A stretch of 64,000 nucleotides of DNA from Streptomyces sp. DG1A-41 (GCF_037055355.1 NZ_CP146350.1:6533001-6597000); one strand, 5' to 3'; positions 9,309 to 17,968 are shown, numbered from the stretch's first letter. The notes: generated by a model not told the origin, from the letters alone. A program made the numbers and translations.

Positions 9309-9381
9309 GCCCCCGTTGTGTAGCGGCCTAGCACGCCGCCCTCTCAAGGCGGTAGCGCCGGTTCGAATCCGGTCGGGGGTA
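9309..9381 (+). tRNA. tRNA-Glu (anticodon CTC), third copy
   Basis: 73 bases, identical by eye to the 9116 copy. It is the last tRNA of the cluster and is followed 11 bases later by a terminator. Confidence 0.96.
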
Positions 9382-9392
9382 CGTAAAGGGAA

Positions 9393-9421
9393 GGCCCTCC
9401 ACTTCGGTGGGGGGCCTTTTT
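9393..9421 (+). terminator. Terminator of the tRNA cluster
   Basis: Arms GGCCCTCCAC and GTGGGGGGCC around a UUCG tetraloop, followed by five T residues: a classic rho-independent terminator that ends the tRNA transcript. Confidence 0.92.
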
Positions 9422-9430
9422 CGTGCGTAC

Positions 9431-9464
9431 CTCAGGGGCGCGGGGAACTGCGCGATCAGCCACG
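9431..9464. repeat. Dispersed GGGGCGCGGGGAACTGCGCGA-type repeat, copy 1
   Basis: The stretch CTCAGGGGCGCGGGGAACTG followed by CGCGATCAGCCACG matches a small dispersed intergenic repeat common in Streptomyces genomes. It lies between the tRNA terminator and the 3' end of ndgR. Two further matches occur in this window at 17941 and 39081. Confidence 0.65.
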
Positions 9465-9566
9465 TACGGCCGGCAGGCGACAGCGAACGGCCCCCCCATG
9501 GCGCGTACTCGGGGAAAGGCCTGCCGCGGCGTTGAGGCCGACCCTCCCCGAACACGCTCCGTCGGT

Positions 9567-10283
9567 TCAGCCGGTGCGCCGCAGCGCCTCGGAGAGGCGC
9601 CCCGCCGCATCGATCACGGCCTGCGCATGCATACGGCCAGGATGACGCGTCAACCGCTCGATCGGCCCGGACACCGACACGGCGGCCACCACGCGGTTGG
9701 AAGGGCCGCGCACCGGCGCGGAGACGGACGCGACCCCCGGCTCGCGCTCGCCGATCGACTGGGCCCAGCCCCGGCGCCGTACGCCCGACAGGGCCGTCGC
9801 CGTGAAGCGCGCGCCCTGGAGGCCGCGGTGCAGGCGCTCCGGCTCCTCCCAGGCCAGCAGGATCTGCGCCGAGGAGCCGGCCTTCATCGTGAGCGTCGAG
9901 CCGACCGGGACGGTGTCCCGCAGTCCGGACAGACGCTCCGCCGCGGCGACGCAGATGCGCATGTCGCCCTGGCGGCGATAGAGCTGCGCGCTCTCGCCCG
10001 TGACGTCACGGAGGTGGGTGAGCACCGGGCCCGCGGTAGCGAGGAGACGGTCCTCACCCGCGGCCGCGGCCAGTTCTGCCAGGCGAGGGCCGAGAATGAA
10101 ACGGCCCTGCATGTCGCGCGCCACCATGCGGTGGTGTTCCAGCGCCACGGCCAGGCGGTGGGCCGTGGGTCGTGCCAGTCCGGTGGCGCCGACCAGGCCC
10201 GCGAGGGTGGCCGGACCGGACTCCAGAGCGCTCAGGACGAGGGCCGCCTTGTCCAGAACGCCGACGCCGCTACTGTTGTCCAT
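9567..10283 (-). CDS. ndgR: IclR-family regulator NdgR
   Basis: A 238-residue IclR-type transcription factor. An N-terminal winged helix (residues about 8-70, LAGLVGATGLARPTAHRLAVAL) is followed by the effector domain. In Streptomyces NdgR controls leucine, methionine and other amino-acid genes and affects antibiotic output; its best-known target is leuCD, which lies divergently here. Start ATG 10283 (MDNSSGVGVLDKAA) is chosen because an upstream extension would run through the palindromic operator. A divergent promoter and operator lie between it and leuC, supporting autoregulation and local control. Confidence 0.93.
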   Translation of the reverse strand: MDNSSGVGVLDKAALVLSALESGPATLAGLVGATGLARPTAHRLAVALEHHRMVARDMQGRFILGPRLAELAAAAGEDRLLATAGPVLTHLRDVTGESAQLYRRQGDMRICVAAAERLSGLRDTVPVGSTLTMKAGSSAQILLAWEEPERLHRGLQGARFTATALSGVRRRGWAQSIGEREPGVASVSAPVRGPSNRVVAAVSVSGPIERLTRHPGRMHAQAVIDAAGRLSEALRRTG

Positions 10284-10291
10284 GAGACGAT

Positions 10292-10320
10292 ACTTGCGTC
10301 TCACTCTGTGAAACGCAAGT
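10292..10320. promoter_or_regulatory. Palindromic operator between ndgR and leuC
   Basis: Perfect 8-base arms ACTTGCGT (10292-10299) and ACGCAAGT (10313-10320) enclose a second nested pair TCAC/GTGA. It sits 9 bases upstream of the ndgR start codon, in the region expected for NdgR binding on its own and the leuCD promoters. Binding by NdgR is inferred. Confidence 0.72.
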
Positions 10321-10480
10321 TCAAATTCTCGTGGAACCCGCCACTCTGGAAGACACGAAGTCACAGCGGCCCGTGACGTGCGGGTCTGGCGGCGGTTGCC
10401 CGGAAACGCAGGGGCGCGGGCCCGCCTCTTCAGGATCTCTAGTTGGGTCGGCGGATCGTCGTCGGCCGGAGGGAACAGCG

Positions 10481-11908
10481 ATGGGTAGGACACTCGCGGA
10501 GAAAGTCTGGGACGACCATGTCGTCCGGCGCGCGGAGGGCGAGCCCGACCTTCTCTTCATCGATCTGCACCTGCTGCACGAGGTGACCAGCCCGCAGGCC
10601 TTCGACGGCCTCCGCAAGAGCGGCCGCAAGGTACGGCGCCTCGACCTCACCATCGCGACCGAGGACCACAACACCCCCACCCTCGACATTGACAAGCCGA
10701 TCGCGGACCCGGTCTCCCGGATCCAGCTGGAGACGCTGCGCAAGAACGCCGCCGACTTCGGCGTGCGACTGCACCCGCTGGGCGACGTCGAGCAGGGCGT
10801 CGTGCACGTCGTCGGCCCGCAGCTGGGACTGACCCAGCCGGGCATGACCGTCGTCTGCGGCGACTCCCACACTTCCACGCACGGCGCCTTCGGCGCGCTG
10901 GCGTTCGGCATCGGCACCTCCCAGGTGGAGCACGTGCTGGCCACCCAGACGCTGCCGATGTCCCGCCCGAAGACCATGGCGATCACGGTCGACGGCGAGC
11001 TGCCCGACGGCGTCACCGCCAAGGACCTGATCCTGGCGATCATCGCCAGGATCGGCACCGGCGGCGGCCAGGGCTACGTCCTGGAGTACCGCGGCGAGGC
11101 CATCGAGAAGCTGTCGATGGAAGCGCGCATGACCATCTGCAACATGTCGATCGAGGCCGGCGCCCGCGCGGGCATGATCGCCCCGGACGAGACCACCTTC
11201 GCGTACCTCAAGGGCCGCCCGCACGCCCCCGAGGGCGCGGACTGGGACGCGGCCGTCGAGTACTGGAAGACGCTCAGGACGGACGAGGACGCCGAGTTCG
11301 ACGCCGAGGTCGTCATCGACGCCGCCGAACTGTCGCCGTTCGTCACCTGGGGCACCAACCCCGGCCAGGGCGCACCGCTTTCTGCGTCCGTCCCCGACCC
11401 TGCTTCGTACGAAGACGCATCGGAGCGCTACGCCGCCGAAAAGGCCCTGGAATACATGGGGTTGGAGGCCGGCCAGCCGCTGCGCTCCATCAAGGTGGAC
11501 ACCGTCTTCGTAGGCTCCTGCACCAACGGCCGCATCGAGGACCTGCGCGCCGCCGCCGAGCTGATCAAGGGCCGCAAAGTCGCCGACGGCGTACGGATGC
11601 TGGTCGTCCCGGGCTCCGCGCGGGTGGGTCTCCAGGCCGTCTCCGAGGGGCTGGACGTCGTCTTCAAGGAGGCCGGCGCCGAGTGGCGGCACGCGGGCTG
11701 TTCGATGTGTCTGGGCATGAACCCCGACCAGCTGGCCCCGGGCGAGCGCTCCGCGTCCACCTCCAACCGCAACTTCGAGGGCCGGCAGGGCAAGGGCGGT
11801 CGTACGCACCTGGTGTCGCCGCAGGTCGCGGCCGCTACCGCCGTCCTGGGCCACCTGGCCTCCCCGGCCGACCTGTCCGCCGACACCCGTACGCCCGCTG
11901 GAGTCTGA
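10481..11908 (+). CDS. leuC: 3-Isopropylmalate dehydratase large subunit
   Basis: Iron-sulfur subunit of isopropylmalate isomerase, second step of leucine biosynthesis, acting with LeuD. 475 residues from ATG 10481, preceded by a strong GGAGGGAA. Aconitase-family signatures are [14 protein letters not shown], and the three 4Fe-4S cysteines are in VGSCTNGR and [10 protein letters not shown]. It forms an operon with leuD 5 bases downstream. Regulation by NdgR through the upstream palindrome is likely. Confidence 0.97.
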   Translation: MGRTLAEKVWDDHVVRRAEGEPDLLFIDLHLLHEVTSPQAFDGLRKSGRKVRRLDLTIATEDHNTPTLDIDKPIADPVSRIQLETLRKNAADFGVRLHPLGDVEQGVVHVVGPQLGLTQPGMTVVCGDSHTSTHGAFGALAFGIGTSQVEHVLATQTLPMSRPKTMAITVDGELPDGVTAKDLILAIIARIGTGGGQGYVLEYRGEAIEKLSMEARMTICNMSIEAGARAGMIAPDETTFAYLKGRPHAPEGADWDAAVEYWKTLRTDEDAEFDAEVVIDAAELSPFVTWGTNPGQGAPLSASVPDPASYEDASERYAAEKALEYMGLEAGQPLRSIKVDTVFVGSCTNGRIEDLRAAAELIKGRKVADGVRMLVVPGSARVGLQAVSEGLDVVFKEAGAEWRHAGCSMCLGMNPDQLAPGERSASTSNRNFEGRQGKGGRTHLVSPQVAAATAVLGHLASPADLSADTRTPAGV

Positions 11909-11913
11909 GAACC

Positions 11914-12507
11914 ATGGAAGCCTTCACCACCCACACAGGCCGGGCCGTCCCGCTGCGCCGCAGCAACGTCGACACCGACCAGATCATCCCCGCCCACTGG
12001 CTCAAGAAGGTCACGCGGGACGGGTTCGAGGACGGGCTGTTCGAGGCCTGGCGCAAGGACGAGTCGTTCGTGCTCAACCAGCCCGAGCGGCAGGGCGCGA
12101 CCGTCCTGGTCGCCGGCCCCGACTTCGGCACCGGCTCCTCCCGCGAGCATGCCGTCTGGGCGCTTCAGAACTACGGCTTCAAGGCCGTGATCTCCTCCCG
12201 CTTCGCCGACATCTTCCGCGGCAACTCGCTCAAGAACGGCCTGCTCACGGTCGTCCTGGAGCAGAAGATCGTGGACGCGCTGTGGGAGCTCACCGAGAAG
12301 GACCCGCAGGCCGAGATCACCGTCGACCTGGTCGCCCGCGAGGTCCGCGCCGAGGGAATCACCGCCTCCTTCGAGCTGGACGAGAACGCCCGCTGGCGGC
12401 TGCTGAACGGCCTCGACGACATCTCGATCACCCTCCAGAACGAGGAGGACATCGCCGCCTACGAGGCCAAGCGCCCGTCGTTCAAGCCGCGGACGCTCCC
12501 GGTCTGA
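11914..12507 (+). CDS. leuD: 3-Isopropylmalate dehydratase small subunit
   Basis: 197-residue swivel-domain subunit that completes the LeuCD active site. Signatures are [17 protein letters not shown] at the N-terminus and [17 protein letters not shown], which carries the substrate-binding GSSREH. Length is normal. It is co-transcribed with leuC and closed by a strong terminator. Confidence 0.97.
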   Translation: MEAFTTHTGRAVPLRRSNVDTDQIIPAHWLKKVTRDGFEDGLFEAWRKDESFVLNQPERQGATVLVAGPDFGTGSSREHAVWALQNYGFKAVISSRFADIFRGNSLKNGLLTVVLEQKIVDALWELTEKDPQAEITVDLVAREVRAEGITASFELDENARWRLLNGLDDISITLQNEEDIAAYEAKRPSFKPRTLPV

Positions 12508-12565
12508 TCCGGAGCACGATCCGCCCCCCTGAACAAGGCGACTTTCGGCCACCGCAACACCCCTC

Positions 12566-12605
12566 TGTACCCCCGATCAGCCCGATCGGGGGTACAGCCT
12601 TTTCT
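12566..12605 (+). terminator. Terminator of leuCD
   Basis: Perfect 13-base arms TGTACCCCCGATC and GATCGGGGGTACA with a 5-base loop, followed by a T-containing tract (GCCTTTTC). Confidence 0.9.
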
Positions 12606-12782
12606 GCACCCGAACGGCCCTGCCCGCCCTGAGCCGGGCACTCAACTTCCCACGTTATGCCGGTGGTTGTTGGGGTACGCGAGAAGTACAGCCGTGACTT
12701 CCGTGTGCGCCCGGAAGACCGTTTGAGGCGGCAGTTGTCCCCTGCGCAGGCGACAACTCGCCCCAGATGGCACAATCTGTGC

Positions 12783-13013
12783 ATGGAACACGACGGCCAA
12801 CTCGAGCTCTATACGGCAGTCGCGGGCCAACTCAAGGAAGCGCACGCAAGGGTGCGCGCACTGCAAGTCCCGGAGGGCGTACGGATGGCGCTGACCCGGA
12901 AGCTGCTGGTCATTACGGCCGCGGCCAAGCACGATCTCGCCGACGCGGCAAGGCGGCTGGATCGGTTCACCGCGGACCTCGACGAGGGACGTCTCCCCGA
13001 CGAGGAACGCTGA
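12783..13013 (+). CDS. Small helical protein upstream of hupS
   Basis: A 76-residue soluble, charged, probably all-helical protein (MEHDGQLELYTAVAGQLKEA... to ...DEGRLPDEER). No motif, membrane segment or metal site is seen. It is conserved at this place beside hupS in streptomycetes as I recall (SCO5555 position). Start ATG 12783 is used; longer upstream frames would be Arg-rich and unlike a gene. A separate promoter for hupS lies downstream, so co-transcription is uncertain. Confidence 0.75.
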   Translation: MEHDGQLELYTAVAGQLKEAHARVRALQVPEGVRMALTRKLLVITAAAKHDLADAARRLDRFTADLDEGRLPDEER

Positions 13014-13069
13014 ACCGGACGACACCGTCGAGTTCGTTGCGGCACAAGGGTGATAAGCCCGTTTCGTGT

Positions 13070-13098
13070 TTGATTTGCGGTATATATCTGCCTAACGT
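13070..13098 (+). promoter_or_regulatory. Candidate hupS promoter
   Basis: TTGATT (13070-13075), a 17-base spacer and TAACGT (13093-13098) lie in a locally AT-rich stretch (TATATATC) about 50 bases before the hupS GTG. It fits a housekeeping-type promoter loosely; the transcription start is unknown. Confidence 0.45.
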
Positions 13099-13149
13099 GC
13101 GAAAAAGCTTGAACACTTTCGTTCTGGCGATGTCTCCGAAGGGGAAGAC

Positions 13150-13803
13150 GTGAACAAGGCGCAGCTCGTAGAAGCGATTGCCGACAAGATGGGCGGCCGA
13201 CAGCAGGCCGCCGACGCTGTCGACCATGTACTGGACGCCATCGTCCGCGCGGTCGTCGCAGGTGAGAGGGTCTCCGTCACCGGCTTCGGTTCCTTCGAGA
13301 AGGTCGACCGTCCGGCCCGCTACGCCCGTAACCCCCAGACGGGCGAGCGGGTTCGGGTCAAGAAGACCTCCGTTCCGCGCTTCCGCGCGGGCCAGGGCTT
13401 CAAGGACCTGGTCAGCGGATCGAAGAAGCTGCCGCGTGGCGGCGAGGTCTCCGTCAAGAAGGCCCCGAAGGGCAGCCTGACCGGCGGCGCCGGCGCGACG
13501 GTCAAGAAGGCCGCCGCGAAGAAGGCCACCACCAAGACGGCGGCCGCGAAGAAGACCACGGCGAAGAAGACCACGGCGAAGAAGGCCACCACCAAGACGG
13601 CGGCCGCGAAGAAGACCACGGCGAAGAAGACCACGGCGAAGAAGGCCCCGGCCAAGAAGACCACGACGGCCAAGACCACCGCCGCGAAGAAGACCACCGC
13701 CAAGAAGGCGCCGGCGAAGAAGGCGACGGCCAAGAGGGCGCCCGCCAAGAAGTCGACGGCGCGCAAGTCCACCGCGAAGAAGACCACCGCCCGCAAGAAG
13801 TAG
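13150..13803 (+). CDS. hupS: HU-type nucleoid protein with H1-like lysine tail (HupS)
   Basis: Nucleoid-associated protein of 217 residues. Residues 1-93 form an HU domain ([19 protein letters not shown]..., [33 protein letters not shown]). Residues from about 110 are a long basic tail of KKA/KKTT/PAKK repeats like eukaryotic histone H1 and mycobacterial HupB. HupS is the sporulation-associated paralogue in S. coelicolor and helps compact spore nucleoids. The tail contains a near-perfect 60-base tandem DNA repeat, so its length can vary by slippage. A GTG start with GAAGGGGAAG upstream is used. Confidence 0.95.
   Translation: MNKAQLVEAIADKMGGRQQAADAVDHVLDAIVRAVVAGERVSVTGFGSFEKVDRPARYARNPQTGERVRVKKTSVPRFRAGQGFKDLVSGSKKLPRGGEVSVKKAPKGSLTGGAGATVKKAAAKKATTKTAAAKKTTAKKTTAKKATTKTAAAKKTTAKKTTAKKAPAKKTTTAKTTAAKKTTAKKAPAKKATAKRAPAKKSTARKSTAKKTTARKK
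13516..13647 (+). repeat. 60-base tandem repeat in the hupS tail
   Basis: Two consecutive 60-base units that are identical by eye encode [20 protein letters not shown] twice. The third unit diverges after GAAGGCCCC. The frame is kept because the unit is a multiple of three. Confidence 0.9.
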
Positions 13804-13826
13804 GGGAGCTGGGGCACTCACGCGCC

Positions 13827-13854
13827 GGGCCGGACTCCGTACGGAGTCCGGCCC
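13827..13854. terminator. Bidirectional hairpin between hupS and the CSD-like gene
   Basis: A 28-base perfect palindrome, GGGCCGGACTCCGT joined to ACGGAGTCCGGCCC, between convergent genes. No T tract on either side. Confidence 0.85.
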
Positions 13855-13863
13855 GCGGTGTGT

Positions 13864-13903
13864 TCAGGAGTGGTCCGAGGGTCTCAGGAGTGGTCAGAGG
13901 GTC
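13864..13903. repeat. 20-base tandem duplication at a gene 3' end
   Basis: TCAGGAGTGGTCCGAGGGTC and TCAGGAGTGGTCAGAGGGTC are adjacent and differ at one base. The second unit contains the stop codon of the minus-strand CSD-like gene, so this is a local duplication of that gene's end. Confidence 0.85.
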
Positions 13904-14097
13904 TGGAGGGTCACCAGAGTGATCCGGAGGTCCTCTTTCGCGCCCTCCATCTCGATCCGCACCCGCTGCCCCGGGCGCAGCAGCCTCAGCCCCCCCGCGT
14001 CGAACGCCGCGGCGTCGAAGGGCACCGGGGTGCCGTCGTCCAGGAGCACCTGCCCGCTGCGGCTTTCGGGGTCGTAGGTGTACGCGGTCGCCTGCAT
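13894..14097 (-). CDS. Small cold-shock-domain-like protein
   Basis: 67 residues. The pattern YDPESRSGQVLLDDGTPVPFDAAAF...LRLLRPGQRVRIEMEG resembles the beta-barrel of cold-shock proteins (turn, DG, valine/phenylalanine strand, GQRV), but the RNA-binding aromatic motifs RNP1 and RNP2 are not conserved, so nucleic-acid binding is uncertain. It follows cofC on the same strand with a 9-base gap and is probably co-transcribed. Confidence 0.78.
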   Translation of the reverse strand: MQATAYTYDPESRSGQVLLDDGTPVPFDAAAFDAGGLRLLRPGQRVRIEMEGAKEDLRITLVTLQTL

Positions 14098-14106
14098 GGC
14101 CGCAGC

Positions 14107-14745
14107 CTACTGCCCGGGTATCAACAACCGCGCGGCGGCCGCGGCCGTATGGGGGCCGACCCCCAGGGCCAGCGCGGTGCGCAGGTCGTCGCCGGTGTCC
14201 ACGTCCTGGCGTACGGAGTCCACGGCGGCGAGCGGCAGTTCCACGGCACCGGACGCGCGGTGCCGGGCCCGGGAATCGATACCGAAAGCCGGGAACAATT
14301 GCCGGCCCGGGGCGGCAGCCAGCAGAGTCGTACCGATTTCGGCCGCGTCCGGGAGAAAAGCGCGCGGGAATTCAGCGGCGGCGTCGAGTACCCGGGCCAA
14401 TTCCGGCGGGCGCAGCGCCGGAAGGTCGGCGTTCAGCGCGGCCACCGGACTTTCGGGACGTGCGGACCGTACGGCCCCCGCCGCGTGTGCGAGGGCGGCG
14501 TTGAGGCCGCTTCCCGGCTCGTCGGGGATGATCGCCGCGCCCAGTGCGGCCAGCTCACGGCCCGCCCGGGCGTCGTCCGTGACGACTGCCACATCCCGTA
14601 CCGCCGGGCAGGCCAGCGCGGCCGCCACCGTGTCCTGGGCGAAGGCGAGCGCCAGGTCCGGCCGCAGCCCGTCGTCCGCGGTGTCCGCAAGCCTGCTCTT
14701 GGCCTGGGCCAGGGGCTTCAGGGGTACGACCAAGGTCCACTGCAC
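14107..14745 (-). CDS. cofC: 2-Phospho-L-lactate (phosphoenolpyruvate) guanylyltransferase
   Basis: 212-residue nucleotidyltransferase of the CofC/FbiD family, which activates phospholactate or PEP with GTP for coenzyme F420 synthesis. The N-terminal VVPLKPLAQAKSRLAD is the nucleotide-binding signature, and AALNADLPALRPPEL holds the metal-binding Asp pair. A strong C-terminal VDTGDDL also fits. F420 serves redox enzymes, including luciferase-like monooxygenases such as the one at 42787. It is divergent from the acyltransferase at 14904, with a 158-base shared promoter region. Confidence 0.92.
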   Translation of the reverse strand: MQWTLVVPLKPLAQAKSRLADTADDGLRPDLALAFAQDTVAAALACPAVRDVAVVTDDARAGRELAALGAAIIPDEPGSGLNAALAHAAGAVRSARPESPVAALNADLPALRPPELARVLDAAAEFPRAFLPDAAEIGTTLLAAAPGRQLFPAFGIDSRARHRASGAVELPLAAVDSVRQDVDTGDDLRTALALGVGPHTAAAAARLLIPGQ

Positions 14746-14903
14746 TGATGTTCCGTCCCTCTCTTGTCGCGGTCATTGTCACCCGGGGCCGCCGGTGCCC
14801 GGGGTGTCGGGGCGTACGGTGTTCTCGACAGACCGGCGGCCTGGGGCGACACTTGTGCGGCCCCCCGTGGCCCCCGCTTCAGGCCCTAGAGGAAGGTGTC
14901 CGC

Positions 14904-15716
14904 GTGCCCCGCCGCAGAATCGGCTTCTGGTACCGCCTCGCCGCGGTGATCTGCAAACCGCCGCTGGTGGTTCTGCTCAGGCGGGACTGGCGCGGAATGG
15001 AGCAAATTCCGGCCGAGGGTGGATTTGTCACCGTGGTGAACCACAATTCGCACATCGACCCCTTCGCTTACGCGCACTTTCAGTACAACACCGGGCGCGT
15101 CCCGCGATTCCTCGCGAAGAGCGGGCTTTTCAAGAAGGGATTCGTCGGCGCCGCGATGCGCGGCACCGGGCAGATCCCCGTCTACCGCGAGAGCACGGAC
15201 GCGCTGAGCGCATTCCGGGCCGCGATCGAAGCCGTGAACCGCGGGGAATGTGTCGCCTTCTATCCCGAGGGCACCCTCACCCGCGACCCGGCGGGCTGGC
15301 CCATGACCGGCAAGACCGGGGCCGCGCGCGTCGCCCTTCAGACCAAGTGCCCGGTGATCCCCGTCGCCCAGTGGGGCTGCAACGAACTGCTGCCGCCGTA
15401 CGCGAAGAAGCCGCACCTCCTGCCGCGCAAGACGCACCACGTGCTCGCCGGACCGCCGGTGGACCTCACGCGGTTCTACGACAAGGAGATGACCGCGGAG
15501 CTCCTGAAGGAGGCCACCGAGGTCATCATGGCCGCCATCACCCGCCAGCTGGAGGAGATCCGCGGCGAGAAGGCGCCCGAGACGCCCTACGACCCGCGCC
15601 GGGAGCGGATCGAACAGCGGCGCCGCACCCAGGCGCAGACACAGCGGGGCGGGCAGCAGACGGCATCGCCGGTGCAGTCGGCACCGTCGGCACAGGAAGA
15701 GGGGCTGGGCAAGTGA
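14904..15716 (+). CDS. 1-Acyl-sn-glycerol-3-phosphate acyltransferase (PlsC family)
   Basis: Membrane-associated acyltransferase that makes phosphatidic acid from lysophosphatidic acid. The catalytic NHxxxxD is NHNSHID near residues 48-54, glycerophosphate binding is FYPEGTLTRDP, and PVIPVAQWG is block IV. 270 residues from GTG 14904, with GAGGAAGG upstream. The C-terminus is a Gln/Arg-rich unstructured tail. It overlaps gpsA by 4 bases (GTGA), forming a phospholipid operon that supplies both glycerol-3-phosphate and acylation. Confidence 0.92.
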   Translation: MPRRRIGFWYRLAAVICKPPLVVLLRRDWRGMEQIPAEGGFVTVVNHNSHIDPFAYAHFQYNTGRVPRFLAKSGLFKKGFVGAAMRGTGQIPVYRESTDALSAFRAAIEAVNRGECVAFYPEGTLTRDPAGWPMTGKTGAARVALQTKCPVIPVAQWGCNELLPPYAKKPHLLPRKTHHVLAGPPVDLTRFYDKEMTAELLKEATEVIMAAITRQLEEIRGEKAPETPYDPRRERIEQRRRTQAQTQRGGQQTASPVQSAPSAQEEGLGK

Positions 15717-16723
15717 GCAAGCCGGTCAAGGCGGCGGTCCTGAGCGCCGGTTCGTGGGGTACGGCCTTCGGCATGGTGCTCGCCGACGCCGGGTGCGAGG
15801 TCACCCTGTGGGGGCGCCGCCCGGAGGTCGTGGAGGCGATCAACTCCACCCGTACCAATCCCGACTACTTCCCGGGCGTCGAACTCCCGGAGAACGTGCG
15901 GGCCACCACGGATCCCGCGGAAGCCGCAGCGGACGCCGACTTCACGGTCCTCTCGGTCCCCTCGCAGACCCTGCGCGGCAACCTCGCCGACTGGGCGCCG
16001 CTGCTCGCCCCCGGCACGGTCCTCGTGTCGCTGATGAAGGGCGTCGAACTCGGCTCCGCGATGCGGATGAGCGAGGTCATCGACGACGTCGCCAAGGTCG
16101 GCCCGGACCGCATCGCCGTGGTCACCGGGCCCAACCTGGCCCGCGAGATCGCCGCGCGGATGCCGGCCGCCGCCGTGGTCGCCTGCACGGACGAGGCCGT
16201 CGCCCAGCGGCTCCAGGCCGCCTGTCATACGCCGTACTTCCGCCCGTACACCAACACCGACGTCGTCGGCTGTGAACTCGGCGGCGCGGTCAAGAACGTC
16301 ATCGGCCTGGCCGTCGGCATCGCGGACGGCATGGGCCTCGGCGACAACGCCAAGGGCTCGCTCATCACCCGCGGTCTCGCCGAGACCACCCGGCTCGGCA
16401 TCGCGCTCGGCGCCGACCCGCTGACCTTCTCCGGACTCGCGGGCCTGGGCGATCTGGTGGCCACCTGCTCCTCGCCGCTGTCCCGCAACCACACCTTCGG
16501 CACCAACCTGGGCAAGGGCATGACCCTCCAGGAGACCATCGCGGTCACCAAGCAGACCGCCGAGGGCGTCAAGTCCTGCGAGTCGGTGCTGGATCTGGCC
16601 CGTCGGCACGGCGTCGACATGCCCATCACGGAGACGGTCGTCGGCATCGTGCACGAGGGCAAGCCTCCGGTGGTGGCCCTCAAGGAGCTGATGTCGCGCA
16701 GCGCGAAGCCGGAGCGACGCTGA
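15713..16723 (+). CDS. gpsA: Glycerol-3-phosphate dehydrogenase [NAD(P)+]
   Basis: Makes sn-glycerol-3-phosphate from dihydroxyacetone phosphate for phospholipids. 336 residues. The N-terminal Rossmann motif is LSAGSWGTAFG (the usual GxGxxG is present as AGSWGTA). PNLAREIA and the catalytic-Lys run GGAVKNVIGLAVGI are visible, as is GLAGLGDLVATC. Translationally coupled to the upstream acyltransferase. Confidence 0.96.
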   Translation: MSKPVKAAVLSAGSWGTAFGMVLADAGCEVTLWGRRPEVVEAINSTRTNPDYFPGVELPENVRATTDPAEAAADADFTVLSVPSQTLRGNLADWAPLLAPGTVLVSLMKGVELGSAMRMSEVIDDVAKVGPDRIAVVTGPNLAREIAARMPAAAVVACTDEAVAQRLQAACHTPYFRPYTNTDVVGCELGGAVKNVIGLAVGIADGMGLGDNAKGSLITRGLAETTRLGIALGADPLTFSGLAGLGDLVATCSSPLSRNHTFGTNLGKGMTLQETIAVTKQTAEGVKSCESVLDLARRHGVDMPITETVVGIVHEGKPPVVALKELMSRSAKPERR

Positions 16724-16782
16724 GCGACGCGGGTCCGCGGGCGCTGTATCCGGGCTTTACCAACGGGTACTCTCAACGCGAT

Positions 16783-17940
16783 ATGAGCACCGAGAACCTC
16801 CCCCAGAGCCCCGAGCAGCCGTCTCGTAAGCCGCGTGTGGCCGTCGTGTTCGGCGGGCGCAGCTCCGAACACGGGATCTCCGTGGTCACGGCCGGCGCCG
16901 TCCTCAAGGCCATCGACCGGACGAAGTACGACGTCCTGCCGATCGGCATCACCCAGGACGGCCGTTGGGCGCTCACGGCGGACGAACCGGAGCGGATGGC
17001 GATCGTCGACCGGCGCCAGCCGAGCGTCGACCTGCTCGCCGAGTCCGACGAGGGCGGAGTGATCCTCCCGGTCGACCCCGCCAACCGCGAAGTCGTCTAC
17101 AGCGAGCCGGGATCGGTCCCCAAGGCGCTCGGCGAGGTCGACGTGGTCTTCCCGGTGCTGCACGGCCCCTACGGCGAGGACGGCACCCTCCAGGGCCTCC
17201 TGGAGCTGTCCGGCGTCCCGTACGTGGGCTCGGGCGTGCTCGCCTCGGCCGTGGGCCAGGACAAGGAGTACATGAAGCGGGTGTTCACCTCCTTCGGTCT
17301 GAAGGTGGGCCCGTACGTGGTGGTCCGCCCGCGGGAGTGGGAGCGCGACGAGGCCGCCGCCCGCAAGAGGATCATCGACTTCGCCGGCGAGCACGGCTGG
17401 CCGCTGTTCGTGAAGCCCTCGCGTGCCGGTTCGTCGATCGGCATCACCAAGGTCGACGACCTCTCCGGCCTCGACGAGGCGATCGCCGAGGCCCAGCGGC
17501 ACGACCCGAAGATCCTCGTGGAGGCCGCCCTGCGCGGCCGTGAGATCGAGTGCGGCGTCCTGGAGTTCGAGGACGGCCCCCGGGCCTCCGTCCCCGCCGA
17601 GATCCCCTCTCCTGAGGCGCACGCGTACTACGACTTCGAGGCCAAGTACATCGACTCGACGCCGGGGATCGTGCCGGCGCCGCTGACCCCGGAGGAGACG
17701 GCCGAAGTCCAGGGCCTGGCGGTCGACGCCTTCGAGGCGGCGTCCTGCGAGGGCCTGGTCCGTGCGGACTTCTTCCTCACCGAGGACGGCGAGTTCGTGA
17801 TCAACGAGATCAACACGATGCCCGGCTTCACGCCCATCTCGATGTACCCGCAGATGTGGCAGGCGAGCGGGGTGAGCTACCCGGAGCTGGTGGACCGTCT
17901 GGTGCAGGCGGCGCTTCGCAGGCCGACAGGACTGCGCTGA
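16783..17940 (+). CDS. ddlA: D-alanine--D-alanine ligase
   Basis: ATP-grasp enzyme that makes the D-Ala-D-Ala end of peptidoglycan precursors. 385 residues. N-terminal VAVVFGGRSSEHGISVVTAG, HGPYGEDGTLQGLLE, KPSRAGSSIGITKV and INEINTMPGFTPISMYPQMW are all diagnostic. The ligase is of the D-Ala type (Tyr in the omega-loop region), so it does not suggest D-lactate resistance. 59 bases downstream of gpsA; its stop is immediately followed by a dispersed repeat. Confidence 0.96.
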   Translation: MSTENLPQSPEQPSRKPRVAVVFGGRSSEHGISVVTAGAVLKAIDRTKYDVLPIGITQDGRWALTADEPERMAIVDRRQPSVDLLAESDEGGVILPVDPANREVVYSEPGSVPKALGEVDVVFPVLHGPYGEDGTLQGLLELSGVPYVGSGVLASAVGQDKEYMKRVFTSFGLKVGPYVVVRPREWERDEAAARKRIIDFAGEHGWPLFVKPSRAGSSIGITKVDDLSGLDEAIAEAQRHDPKILVEAALRGREIECGVLEFEDGPRASVPAEIPSPEAHAYYDFEAKYIDSTPGIVPAPLTPEETAEVQGLAVDAFEAASCEGLVRADFFLTEDGEFVINEINTMPGFTPISMYPQMWQASGVSYPELVDRLVQAALRRPTGLR

Positions 17941-17965
17941 CCCCAGGGGCGCGGGGAAAGCGCGG
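17941..17965. repeat. Dispersed GGGGCGCGGGGAA repeat, partial copy 2
   Basis: CCCCAGGGGCGCGGGGAA directly follows the ddlA stop codon. It shares its core with the copies at 9431 and 39081 and then diverges. Confidence 0.6.
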
Positions 17966-17968
17966 CGC

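Noticed and set aside
9111..9400. tRNA cluster as an integration (att) site
   Set aside because: No direct duplication of a tRNA 3' end next to an integrase; the repeated T arms are just the tRNA copies.
10321..10480. leu attenuator or leader peptide before leuC
   Set aside because: No short frame with a Leu codon run and no antiterminator pair were seen.
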